From contig NC_035792.1 in NCBI RefSeq assembly GCF_001653235.2, positions 558,001 to 622,000 on the forward strand: a DNA stretch of 64,000 nt. Reading direction: 5' to 3'. The stretch is from Pochonia chlamydosporia 170 (taxonomy: Eukaryota; Ascomycota; Sordariomycetes; Hypocreales; Clavicipitaceae). Positions 34,201 to 45,743 of the stretch are shown here, one piece after another. Every line of letters begins with the position of its first letter. Position 1 is the stretch's first letter. A program made the position numbers and the translations under genes. Below the pieces are notes generated by a model. The model did no database searches. It saw nothing but the letters and a program-made list of their open reading frames with translations, and was not told the DNA's origin.

Positions 34201-37200
34201 GACTACTAGAACCTTTAGACTTTTATATATTAGCTAAGGTTAAATAGGAGATAAGCATGCTAGTATATATTCCTAATACCTTTTAGTTTTATTATTAAAT
34301 ATTAGGCTAGGAAGTCTAACCCTACTAATAGGCTATCTAGAAGGCTAGATTATGCTAGCAAACCTATAATAAATAGAGAGCTATTACTAGACCTTAAGAG
34401 GAAAATAGCACCTACTTAGGTAGTAGAAATTATACTAATATATTAAAGAAGATATAGCAAAACGCTAGAAGCTACTAGCTCTATCTTAGTTAAAGCTAGT
34501 AAAGAAGTCCTAGTGCCTACTACTTAGGGAAATATAGCTCTTATAGCTTGTATAATAGCTAAAGATATAGCAACTATACTCTAAATTAATAACTAAATTA
34601 GGGAGAAAGTAGGGTCTATATAGATAGTTATAATAGAGAAGGTTTAATAAGCTCTTAGGCTATAACCTACCTATAATAATAAACTAGCTAGGCTACTAAT
34701 AGAAATACTGCTTAAGGCCTAAAAGGAAGACACTAAACTATAAAGGCAAGCTAGTATAGATTCTATAGGAAATAGCAGAAGAAAGAGTAGTGCCTATACT
34801 TATACTATAAGTAGCCTAATATTATATAATAATAGGGCTATTATCCTATAGAAACCTAGCCTTAGGTAAGAGCTATTATAGCTATATTATAATAATCTGC
34901 TAGCAGGTTACTTTAGAATAGAAAGAACTATTAACCTGCTATAGAGGCATTTCTATTAGCTTAGAATAAGAGCTAAAGTTAGGAACTATATTGCTAGCTA
35001 TACTACCTGCTAAGAGGTTATTACTAGATAGTATTACCTATATAGATCCCTTAAATCCCTACTAATACCCTAGTAACCCTAGGTTAAAATCTTAATAGAT
35101 TTTATCACAGGATTGCTTATAAGCTATTATAATAACTAAGAGGTTAATGTAATCCTAGTAATAGTAGACTAATATACTAAGTATTCCCTCTTCCTACCTA
35201 TATCTACTACTATTAATGCTATAAACCTTATAGAGCTATTCCACAAGAAAGTATAACTTTACTTTAGAGCCCTAGAGGGGATTATATTAGACAGAGAGCT
35301 AGTCTTTACTAGCAAGTTCTAGGGAGACCTCTACTATATATCTAGGATAAAATACAGGCTATTAATAGCTTTTTACCCCTAAACTAACAGGCAGATAGAG
35401 TAAATAAACCAGATAATTAAGCATTATCTATAGTGCTTTATAGGCAAAAACCAGGTTATCTAGCTACTATTACTGCTATAAGTATAATATGCTTGCAATA
35501 ATACTACTAGTAGTATAATAGGCTATATATCTTACTATGCCTTAATAGGTTATACACTAGAGTTTTGCCTTACTCTTAAGGCTAAGAGCTATAGGGTAGA
35601 GGTGCCTAGCGCTAGGAACTATATTTAGAAACTCTAAGAAGTCTATAGAAGACTAAAGTAATACTAGTAAAAGGCTATAGAAATATAAGCAAAATACTAT
35701 AATAAGTAGCACTAACCTCTTACTCTAAATAGAGGAGACTTAGTAGAGCTTACTATAAAGAACCTCTAGTTTAAGAAAGAGAAAAGAAAGCTAATTCCTT
35801 ATTATATTAGCCTATTTTAGGTCCTTAAAGCTATTAGTAAATAAGCATACTAACTAGCTCTATCTAGCTAGTATAGCTGCCTCTATAACGTATTTCCTAT
35901 AAGCGCGTTAGAACCCTAGAAATACCAGCAAGAAATAGAAGAGAAGCTACTCTCTATATCTAACTTAGATAATAATAATAATAAGTATAAGGTAGAGAAG
36001 GTTAAAGATTAGAGAACCTCTTAAGAAGGTACCCTATACCTAGTAAAATAGAAGGGATAGCCTTTAGAATACAATTAGTAGGTGCCTACTAAAGATATGC
36101 ACGTGCCTCTTACTATAGCAGTATATAGATAGGGAAAAGGCAGTAAAAAAGGCAGTAAAACATTATAATAATACTAGCTAAAAAAGACAGAAAAATCATA
36201 GAAAAGGCATTATACTACTAAAACTCTATTTCTGTGGAACTACTACTATCTACCTAGCAAAAAATAAGTAAAAACCCTATTAAATCTAGGGGATAGGAAT
36301 TAGAAAAGCCCCTAGAGCATCTAGGAAGTTAGTATTATACTTATTAGCAGTAATTACCTTCTTAATGCTATAAAAAAGATAGTAAATTACTACTGCCTAA
36401 GAGCAGTATCTAGGGTCTAAGGGACACAAACGTAATACCTAGGTAGCCTTCTAGGCATCTAGGGTACTGCTATAGGCCTTCTAGAAGGAAATTAATAGGC
36501 AAAATTATAGCAAAATAAGAATAAAGAGCCTATATATACTAAGTTAAAATAAGAAGGAGAAACTATAGTAACTATAAGTTACTATTAAGCAATAATATAC
36601 TGCTTATAAGCAGTAGTTATAAGCTAAATAGGGATATTAGCTAGCAATATATAGGCAATTATATTAGGTAACTACACACTAAACGCGCTTTAGTAGAACT
36701 AGTTAGCCTATAGGCAACCTAATAGGCAGTCTTAGCATAATTAAAACTATAGGTAAGGTCTAGTAAAAGCCAGGCAAAATAGAGGCAAGTTATAAGTGTA
36801 AATACCTAAAACCTATTATTATTCTCTAGGTTATCTAATTACTTCTCTTTAGGAACTATTACTATAATTAAGCTGCATAAAAACTCTAGAAGCTAGAGGA
36901 AATCCTATATATCTCCTACTATTCTAGCTATAGGCTATATATAAATATTAGTAAAGGAAAGGAGAAAGCATAGTAAAGGCATAGTAACTTACTGCTTTAT
37001 AGGTATTAGCATGCATAATATACTGCTAGTATCTCTTGCTTAGCCCTTTCTTAGAGTTAATCTTAGTATTAAATTAACAGTAAATCTCTAGCACTTTAGA
37101 GGTACTTATCCCTCTAGTGTAAAATTTATTAATTATAGTTTATAGGCAGTACATATAAAAGTGCTTTTTTATGGTAATAAAAGTTATTTTAGCGGCAATT

Positions 37201-37483
37201 AGGTAGTAATTTGCTTGTAAAAATAAGTTTAAATAGTAATCTAGGGCAGGAAATAGTAATAGAAAAGATAGTATAGCAGGAAGGAAAGACAAGCAAAGAG
37301 TAGGCAAAGGGGCAGCAATATATACATAATATTAGTTACTACGCAATAGTACCTTAGGTTATATATACTAATATTTTTATAATAATAGATAGTTATATTA
37401 ATGTTATAAGGCAATTTATAACCTAATAGCTAGCAAACTAACTGTAAGGCTATCTAGCAACTAGCTATAGTAGAGGGGATAGT

Positions 37484-37662
37484 TATAAGGTATGCAAGCG
37501 CACAGACCTCACTTTGCTACCACTTACGTGTTAACACATAATTGCTGCTATTTAGCTAGCACCTTACACATCTAGATATGCAAGGGTAAGCTTAAGTCTT
37601 AAATACAACGTACCCTCTTGCTGCTACCTAGCTTTATCTTCTAATACGCTGTGCACGTTACA
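37484..37662 (+). repeat. 3' LTR of the gypsy element
   Basis: It starts TATAAGGTATGCAAG and ends CACGTTACA. A purine-rich tract (AGAGGGGATAG) directly precedes it, in the position of a polypurine tract. Confidence 0.9.
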
Positions 37663-37855
37663 ATAAAACTATATAAGTAAGGGATTTTATTAGTACATCT
37701 AGCTATAAAACAGAAGATTATATAACTTACTATATTTCTAATTGCTTAGAATACTTACTTAATAAGGCATAAAAGTAGTATAAATAGTAAATTAAAACGC
37801 TAAAAGCCTATAAAAAGGCAAAATAATTACTTAAACTATTTAAGCTATAAGACCT

Positions 37856-38266
37856 AACGTAGTTCACAAGCGAGCAGTCCACACAAGCGAGCGGTCCACT
37901 TTCCTCCTAAATACCTACCTTTCTCTTTACATCTTAAATATCTCTACCAAAAAAAATAGAATCTACATTAAATAAAGCTTAATTAAATGTAGCACTTAAA
38001 GGACTTAAAAATAACCCTAAACTTAGTATTTAAGCTGCTATAAGAATCTATAGTATATTAAAGATAATAATTATATGCTAATATAATAATATATAATCTA
38101 GGCATAATATTATACTAAATTCTTAAAAACCAATAAATCTAGAGGAAATAGAGAATATTAAATATATTCTTAACCTAGATTTATAGTTATTTTCTTCTTA
38201 GCTTAGTAGTATATAAGATATAGCAAATTATCTGCTTGCTAATTACTATATACCTTCTATAGAAGT
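37856..38266 (+). mobile_element. 5' fragment of a pogo-type (Tc1/mariner superfamily) transposon, RIP-mutated
   Basis: It begins with an end-like sequence holding a tandem 17-base unit, ACAAGCGAGCAGTCCAC followed by ACAAGCGAGCGGTCCAC. From about 37990 one frame, crossed by many TAA/TAG codons, reads VALKGLKNNPKLSI, then SRHNIILNS, then NLEEIENIKYILNLDL and DIANYLLANY. That is the psq helix-turn-helix followed by the CENP-B type DNA-binding domain of fungal pogo transposases. The rest of the transposase is missing: the sequence breaks at 38267, where an LTR begins. Confidence 0.7.
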
Positions 38267-38443
38267 TGTAACGAGCACTGTAATAGTAGTAGATAAAGCT
38301 AGGTAGCAGCAATAGGGTACGCTGTATTCAAGACTACAGCTTGCTCCCACATGTGTATGTGTGAAGCGCTGGTGATATGCAGGCGAAGAGGCGGTGACAC
38401 GCGGCAGAGAGCGGGGTGTCGCCGTGCGCGCGTGCACCTTACA
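38267..38443 (-). repeat. Reversed LTR related to the gypsy LTR
   Basis: A 177-bp unit. On the minus strand it starts TGTAAGGTGCACGCGC and ends GCTCGTTACA, and it shares an obvious stretch (GATAAAGCTAGGTAGCAGCA) with the reverse complement of the 37484-37662 LTR. It keeps many CpG sites. Flanks GAAGT and CTTAC do not match, so this is not a clean insertion; it may be half of a deleted or recombined element. Confidence 0.65.
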
Positions 38444-39250
38444 CTTACAATCTATTATTCTATAGTTCTGCTATCCTTTTAGCGCCTAAACACTTATCAT
38501 ATTAGTTCCCTTTCCAATCTTGTAAGACCTTGGGGGCTTAAAGTAGAGCAGCCTCTTAAATGCCCTAAGAGAGATATCTCTCTTGCGCTTCTGCACGTTT
38601 ATAAATCTATCGCCTCTATTAGCTAAAATGTCCTAATACACGCTGCTAAGGCCCTAAGGTGGTCTAATATCGTTAATATCCTTATATAGCAGGAACTCTA
38701 AACACACTAGAATCCCCTATAGCATAAGAAGCTCACCTATGCGAGTAGCCTAGTCTTTGCGCAATTCTGGTAGTATCGCACAGAGAAACTGTAAAGTTTA
38801 AAGATAATAACTTTATTAGCATAAGGGCTAACTATAAAAAACGCAGAAATATAAGATATAATTTGTACTATATAGTTATATATTAGGGTAAAGCTAAGAC
38901 CACCCTTACCTGCATATTGTGCTTCCCAGTTGCGCTAGAAGAAGTCACCCATAATGATTTTGGCATTTCTAGGTTGCGTAGTCCAGTTAGCTGCTTTACT
39001 AAAATTATACTTGTGAGGCTTACTAAGCTTAGATATTACATACTAGCTAGCGATCTTAACTGCCTTCTTAGAGACTTCTAAGCTGTATACATTAAACCTA
39101 TAAAGAGCAAGCATAGCTATATTATATCCTTTTCTATAACCCTTATAGTAATAATATTTATTAGCGATAATTCTTAAATACTAGCCTAGTATAATATACT
39201 AGTATAAGTGCTCTAAGTCGCATTCTAGTCTGTTATCTTAGTACTATTAG
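38444..39250 (-). pseudogene. Degenerate coding-like sequence in the transposon island
   Basis: On the minus strand, short protein-like pieces broken by stops can be read (for example RNAKIIMGDFF then RNWEAQYAGKGG near 38900-38970, and ATRIGELLML near 38740). Many apparent Trp and Gln positions are stops, as RIP would cause. No family was recognised. It may be a decayed gene caught in the island or an unknown transposon. Confidence 0.3.
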
Positions 39251-39774
39251 CTTTAACTTAATAAAGTTAATAAGAGCAGGAGATAGCATTTCGCGATCCT
39301 AGAGGTTACTCTTATTGGAATCCTATAGTTCCGACTATCCCTAGTTCTACTATGTGCGGTGTCTGTAAGGTCGCCCTGGTTAGCTAGCAGTAACGTAACA
39401 GACAAACTAAGACCTAAGTTGAGAGTCACAAACCTGCCATCAAAGTGTGAGATGAGACGTCCTGGCTGGCCGGCTTGTTGACTCTGCATTGTTTCTAAAT
39501 TTAACGTCGATCTTAGATAGGGGCGGGGAGATTAAGTTGCACGTCTGTAATACAAGGTGATTGTAGCCGTGGACACCGTAGAACTCGAACAGACACTCAA
39601 GGCAATACATATAAGCAACATTGAATATCCTGTCACAGTTTGAACACTGGCTCAATGACACCAGGCCCACTTAACGCCCTGTCGAACAAGCCCCACCAGT
39701 TGAGGGCATATTTGTAATGCTCATTCCAGAGCAGCCTGTTTCATGTGTTGTAAGTCTTCACTGCCCACTTGCTG
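39251..39774. other. Intergenic
   Basis: The edge of the transposon island, returning to balanced composition. It holds one CAACATTGAA motif at 39616-39625 and the 3' flank of the next gene. Confidence 0.5.
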
Positions 39775-42700
39775 TTACGAATTGGTCATTCTAAATTTCC
39801 ACTTCCTTCGGCCCGCCTTGATTTTCTCATGAGCGACGTAGCGAAGCAAAAGTTTCGCATATGCCGCCGCCACCGCCGCCGCATATTCCTGCCAGTCGTC
39901 ATCTTTTTGAACATCGCAGTAATCGCAGATGCCGCGGATCACGAGGCAATCAACCGTGTTGATCACGCCAGCGGCCTCCATCTCAACGCACAGCACGCCG
40001 TCGTCGGCTAATTGGTCCCGGGTCGCCGCGTCCTTGACGACGCGGTTGCCAGACGCTATGAGTCCGTAGTGTATGACAGGTGCAGTCGTTTGACGCGGGA
40101 CGCGATGTACCGGGTGGGAACAGTGTTCGCGGTATACCTGGTGATCTCTGCACGAGACGCAGGCGGTTCGGGGCAGCACGTCTGGTTTGTCCGGCGGCTT
40201 GTACTGGGGGAAACCGGCAAGACGGGCGTGGATCGTCTGGAGGTACGGGAATAGTGGGTCCGTCGGCAGGGTCGGATCCGAACGGAGCGAGCTGACGGCC
40301 GTGCTGAGGGCACGGGGCGGAGGGCGCAGTGAGCCCGTCCGTTCAAAAGGCCTGCCTTCTTTCTCTTTGCCGAGGTCGTATTGGATTACCCCGGACCAAT
40401 TTCCTGTAGGTCTGCTGACAACCACGTCCCCAAGGCGGATGTCGTTCTTGTCCGATGGCACGCCGCCCGCGATGCCCACCAAAAGGCAGAAGCGGATGGA
40501 CTTGAAGCTTCGTCTCATGTTGGCTGCGGCGGCTGCGGCAGAGTTGGTACCGTACTCGCCGCTCGGGAGACAAGCGGCTACAACCCAGTGATGCTCCATC
40601 ATGCCAAGCGAATAGCTGTTGGTGTCGAACTTCGACGCTGGGAGGTTGTCGTGATTCTCGTCAAACAGCGCTCGGACTGCCATGAGTTCCTTTGGCAGCG
40701 CGCAGATAATTCCCACTTTGTACTGCCCTCTGCTATACTTTTTCTGCTTGACAAAATCTGACGGTTCCTGCATCATGGCCTCGTTGTCAGAGTCGCTCGG
40801 GACCCGCGTCGAACGCCGATTGCTCGACTCTGACCGAGATGAGCGTTGCCCCTCGGATCTCGACGATGCCAGGCTTAGACCAATGCCACTGTCATTGGGT
40901 GAATCAAATTCCATCTCAACCACACTGCATAATGACGCATTTTCTCTGCGTCTGGTTTCCTGGGGGTGTCCGGAATCTCCCCAGACCCACGAGAAGTGTG
41001 AATTGTGCCCGAAAATAACAGCCCCATGTCCATTCGGAATCGGATGCTTTCTGGGAGGCAATCTGGTAGATAGAGACAATGGGAAAATTGTCTGCACGGG
41101 CTCACAATGATTTCCTCCTAAACCCTCCTTGCATTGGCAAATCGTGAAGATCGTAGTCGGGGTGTGCCATATCAAGTCATCGCTGAGCCGAAAATGATCG
41201 GCAGCGCAATTGCCATGTACTCTCATCACCTCGGCCAGGTCAGAGACCAAACTTGAGATGTAGTATTGCTGCTTTGGAAGCTTGGCCCATTTCTCACAGA
41301 CATTCGGGCCAGCAGGCTGGATAATGTCACCAAACCCGCGGCCAATCAATGTGACAGCGTGAATGGACCTCGTAAAATCGACCCATCCTCTCCCAGCGGC
41401 GGTTAGATTAGCCACGCACGGATACAACGGATCTCGCTTTTTGGCCAAATCCTCAAAATCCCAGCCCTCGAGATATCCCCGTGGGGTTTCACTCAGGTTT
41501 CGGCCACACCGTCCGGCAATATCCATTTGATGGTCAATCATCTTCTCCATCACGTTATAAAAGCGTTCAACCAGGCTCTGGAGAAGAATATGGCCATCCC
41601 CCTCGCGGTACAATTTCAGACCCAAATTAAGTGGATTGATTAGCACGTCAACGGCCGCGTCAGCTGTAAAAGGCCTAGGAGAGTCTTCAAGATCTTCCCC
41701 GCTACAAAGGAGCGCCGATCGGAATTTGCCCTTGCCAGTATACTCCAAAGAGGCTCGTAAGACATGTAATAATGCGCTTGCGCCGTTCATGAGCCATCCT
41801 CGTTTATCATCCTCGTCCCACAGGAGGACGAACTTGGTGGATATCCATTCAAGCCCAGGAATATACCCGCCTCGGGACACTCGAGCTGGCATGTCTTTAT
41901 TACCGATACTAAAAGCCGGCCCACCTTGGATCAGTCGTCCTGCCGACACCTCAGTGTCAGCGAGTGCGCAGCCTTTATGAGGCTTGGGGAGCCTTAAGTA
42001 GGTGCTAGGAAACTCTGCTTTGGCCGAGCCTGTCAAATGCTTAATGTTACTAGTACTACTCAGATACATGTTGAAAAAGTTCTTACCAGCATAGAGGTTG
42101 GCTTCTGAGCACCAGCCTAAGACATGGCGAAGGGCATCCAGATCCGCACTGTGAACGTGCTGTTTTTGGTCCACATAGTCGTCTAGGTAGGATATCCGCC
42201 CCTCGTCCTCTTTGTAAATCAGATGCCAGTAAAGCATATTCCCATTCCTCTTCGTGGGAACTAGCATTGTTGAGAACCCCTTGATGTACATAAGATCTTT
42301 AAATCGGTCGAATCGCTCAGTTCCAGCCAGCCCTGCCATTATGTTGAGTGACACCTCCAGGCCTGTCTCCCTCTCAACTCTATGAGGAATGGGATAACCT
42401 TTGACTATTACCGGATTTCTGAAGATGTTGTGCCAGCACTGGCCATTGCCGTTGCTAGCATGCTTGGAGACTTCTTCCATTGTGAATCCGATTTCACATG
42501 TGATGTCAGCTAAAGTCTCCTCTTGCACGGTACTGTACTGGCGGATATTCGTGATAGTTGGCGTGCAGTAGACAAGCCCGCTCCGCCGTGGCGAAGCTCT
42601 AAAAGCAGCCCCGAGCCAGCCAAGCTGTTCTGCAGCCTCCACAACGGAAATATTATCCCCGTCAACTTCTACCACGAATGTCGATCTTTCGCGCCATGCG

Positions 42701-45700
42701 ACAAGTATTGTTCCATCTGACATTTTGCCTATAGTCAGGTCAGATAGTTATCACGGCAGTCTTTTGATTCCTCGATACTAATCGATCACTTACACGAATG
42801 CGGACGGCCCTCTTCCTCCAGGAGGACCCCTTTAAGCAGCCGAATCATTGCCTCTCCTGTCGATGGCCAAGTCTGGCGTAAGTATTGCGCACAAGTTGCG
42901 GCCTGTGCATCTAGGCATGATCCAGTTAGGGTGATGACGCTCTCGAATACCCGGTATGGCATTTCCGAATACCCCTGGGTCTCAAAGAATCCAAGAATGT
43001 CCCACTTAAGCTCATATCTCGCATAACATCTCTGCACAGTCGTGTCTCCACCTATGGTACGATTGAATGGGAGCGATGACATAACCCCTTCCCGGATCGC
43101 CCGAAGGCTGTTTGGCTCTGTTGGACAGAGACGGTATTCGCTGTCTAGTCGCGAAAGTAGCCAGGCATAAGCCCTAGTCTTGTAGACAAACTCTCGCAAA
43201 GAGAGAAGCCAAATCTCAGGCATTTCCCCATCCTGGTTTTCGATCATTTCGATAGGCCCCTCACTTGGGGACCGATTAACCCTAGTTTCTGGGTTTGGTT
43301 GAGTAAAACTTATATGACTCTCCTGGGGGCGGGGGCCTTCTAGTTCAGGCTTATTTATCTCTTCCGTATGCTGGGGCATTGGAGGGTTATCATTCGTAAG
43401 CCAAAGGTTCTTGAGTCTTTCCAGGTAGGTGTCATCCGAGTCAACAGGGCCTGCCGCGGCGTCCTGCTGATCTCGTTCGAAACAAAACTCAGCAAAAGAC
43501 TTGGCAATCTCACTATATAAGCGCATCAGTTAGCATATCTAAATCTAACATGCGAAAAACCCGGCCCGTCAGACTGGCGGGAGGTCCTCCGAAAGAACCG
43601 TAATCCCGTTGAATGGGTGAGAAGGGTTCAACCGCCTCTCGCAGATCAACTCACAATTTATGACAAAACACAAAATACGCGACATCTCGATGCTTTTTCG
43701 ATGGGCCATCAAGCCCAAACTTTATCGCAAAAGCCACTAGCAGGTCGGGGAGACTCATAGAGACCCTTTTTCGTATCGCTTCATCCACACTTCCTGAACG
43801 GGTCCTGCAGAACATGTCGTTTGCTAGCTCCTGTACGAAAACCTTCGGCTTCAGAAATATTATACTCCACGAATCTGAATTCTCAGCAGTCATATGGTTA
43901 ACATCTTCATGGATTGAAACTGGCTCCGGGTTCTCGAGCAACGACCTTGGGGTGGCTTGGGGTCCATTGCAGTGTGAAAGCATTCCCCAGTCAGCAGACG
44001 TGGTGCCAGTTGTGGGCTGGCGCTGTTGGACGTGTGTCGTCTGCTCTCCCATGAAGCTGCCTGTGAGTGTCTCCCAGTCACCGAATGAGAGTGGTTCGGG
44101 GCGGATCTGGGGGTATATGGGACATTCGCCGGCGGCCATAGCTGGTGGTATTACTGAGGACTGCAACTCAAGACTGCCATCTAAGCTCGGAGTTGACCCC
44201 AGCATTGGGGGTACTATTGGAGACCTGAAGCGGGAGTGCGAGATGCCGTCTGAGATAGAGTCTGGTGAGGGTTGCAACGTTGTGGGATATGGCTGCGAGG
44301 GGAACAGGCTACGGTCGAGAAGGAATGTCCAGAAGGGATCCTCCGGTGCCGAATCTGGTGAGAATATATTCTGTTGATCACGAGCCTAGATTAGTGGAGC
44401 TATAGAATGGACCGAGAACTCGAATACTTCCGAATCAGCATTAAGTGCGGGAGCGACAAAACTCACTGCTAAGTCGTAAGCTAGGTGGGCGACCTGACGG
44501 GCCTCGCTCTCGTCACCAGAAAAGAATTCAAGAATATCCTGTAGCTGATGGGGGCCTCCATTCTCAGAATAGGCACGGCGGGTCTCGCTGTATACCCAAG
44601 AAAACCGTTCTCGGTTCTCATTATGTTTTGGCCGCTTGCTCTCAACCAGGCGGTCCCAAGCTTCACGAACGAGAGGCTGATGGAGAAGCCCATAGATGAC
44701 GCGCGAGTGCGTCCAGTCACCCTTGGTCAGGCCAGACTCGAAGTGACGGGCAACGTGCTCTACGTGACGTTCGCGAGCGGGATGCAGAGCGCAGCAGAAG
44801 CCACAAGCCCAGTACTTGCGCTTGCGGAGATATCTGACGATCTGTTCGGCATGGGTGCAAGGATTGCAGCCATGACAATTTTTGTGGTGATAGGAGAACG
44901 AGTTAGAATCCCAAAAGCTTCGCGTACAGTCAGGGCATGGGTACTTGCGCCAGCGCTCATGATACTCATCCTCGTGGCGCTTCCAGTCATATTTGCGCCT
45001 AAAGATGCACTCACAAGAGGTACAAAAGTAGATACTCTTTCTGCTCGTTGTGCTGGTGGGACGGCCTACGAGGCTATTGACGACTGAAGCTGGCGAGAGA
45101 GGGAGGGATGGTTGGATTTGGATAGTTGGATTCGAGTACCGCGATGTGGAAGACTGGCCGGAACTCGTGGACCAGATGGAGGCACGGCCAGAAGATCGAG
45201 ATGAGACAGAGTAGATAGAGGCTGGGTAGTGGCTAATAGATGCTGATGAAGGCAAACAGTAAGTTACACAAACAGCCAGTTCATACCACAGACTTAAGAC
45301 ACACAGCATTAAAGACGAAACGGGGAAGTGAAGACAAGGGATCTCAACATACACGAAGGCCGCTCAGGCGACATCTCACTCTTGATCTCAGCTTTGGGTG
45401 TGGCCGTTGTTGAGGTGGCGCTGCTGCTGGATGCAGACACGGGGAGATTCGTGTCACTCGCAATTGCGGGTATCAGAGAGCCAGGAGCAGGAGGGAGCGG
45501 CGCAATATCTGACTGTGGTTGCTGAAAGGGAATCGGACGCGGCTGCAGAGACTGTTCTTGCTGCCACCCCGTGGCCGTGTGAGCTTCATCCACCCGACTG
45601 AGAAGCATATACGGAGAGACTCCCGAATCAAGCAAGGCCTGGAGGTTCTTTCTAGCCTGAGTGAGAACATCATGTGGATCATCATCATCTTGCTGCTGCG

Positions 45701-45743
45701 GTGGGCATGGCGGCGACGAACTCCGGCTCCGCCTTTGCGACAT
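39775..45743 (-). CDS. Giant C2H2 zinc-finger / nucleoside-phosphorylase (PNP_UDP_1) fusion protein
   Basis: Exons on the minus strand: 45743-45355, 45232-44428, 44370-43655, 43512-42794, 42728-39775; about 1,860 residues in phase. Residues 1-130 are Ser/Gln/Pro-rich. Two C2H2-like fingers lie near 200-270 (FCTSCECIFRRKYDWKRHED, then YPCPDCTRSFWDSNSFSYHH), followed by a Cys/His-rich stretch. A long central region (about 400-1530) has no domain I know. Residues about 1545-1860 are a PNP_UDP_1/Pfs domain: KVGIICALPKELMAVRALFD, LLVGIAGGVPSD, GLIASGNRVVKDA, VLCVEMEAAGV and IRGICDYCD, with the Met-Glu active-site pair intact. In fungi Pfs domains usually head NACHT/NB-ARC incompatibility proteins; no such ATPase is seen here. 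The junction between exons 2 and 3 is the weakest (donor GTATTC, or GTCCAT 15 bases later); two separate genes remain possible there. Confidence 0.75.

Larger units (their letters stand above)
31089..37662 (+). mobile_element. Complete Ty3/gypsy retrotransposon, RIP-inactivated
   Basis: The element is 6,574 bp, bounded by 179-bp LTRs (31089-31267 and 37484-37662) and a perfect target duplication ATAAA (31084-31088, 37663-37667). Decayed domains can be read in order on the plus strand. A gag CCHC knuckle lies near 32300-32350. Reverse transcriptase runs near 33180-33560, with YRGLNKIT preserved and the catalytic box reading YLDN where YLDD is expected. RNase H is near 34100-34140, the integrase core 35090-35480, and an HNVF-type C-terminus near 35880-35930. 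That order, with integrase after RNase H, marks gypsy rather than copia. Nearly every domain is broken by TAA or TAG, as C-to-T and G-to-A mutation would do. The G-to-A change of the second catalytic Asp fits the same cause. It is certainly immobile on its own. Confidence 0.93.

Noticed and set aside
37861..37900. Tandem 17-bp units considered as a short CRISPR-like or minisatellite array
   Set aside because: Only two units, at the end of a pogo-type transposon; better explained as subterminal repeats.
40012..41110. Several plus frames of 71-142 codons within the fusion gene
   Set aside because: Antisense shadows of an exon with strong protein homology.
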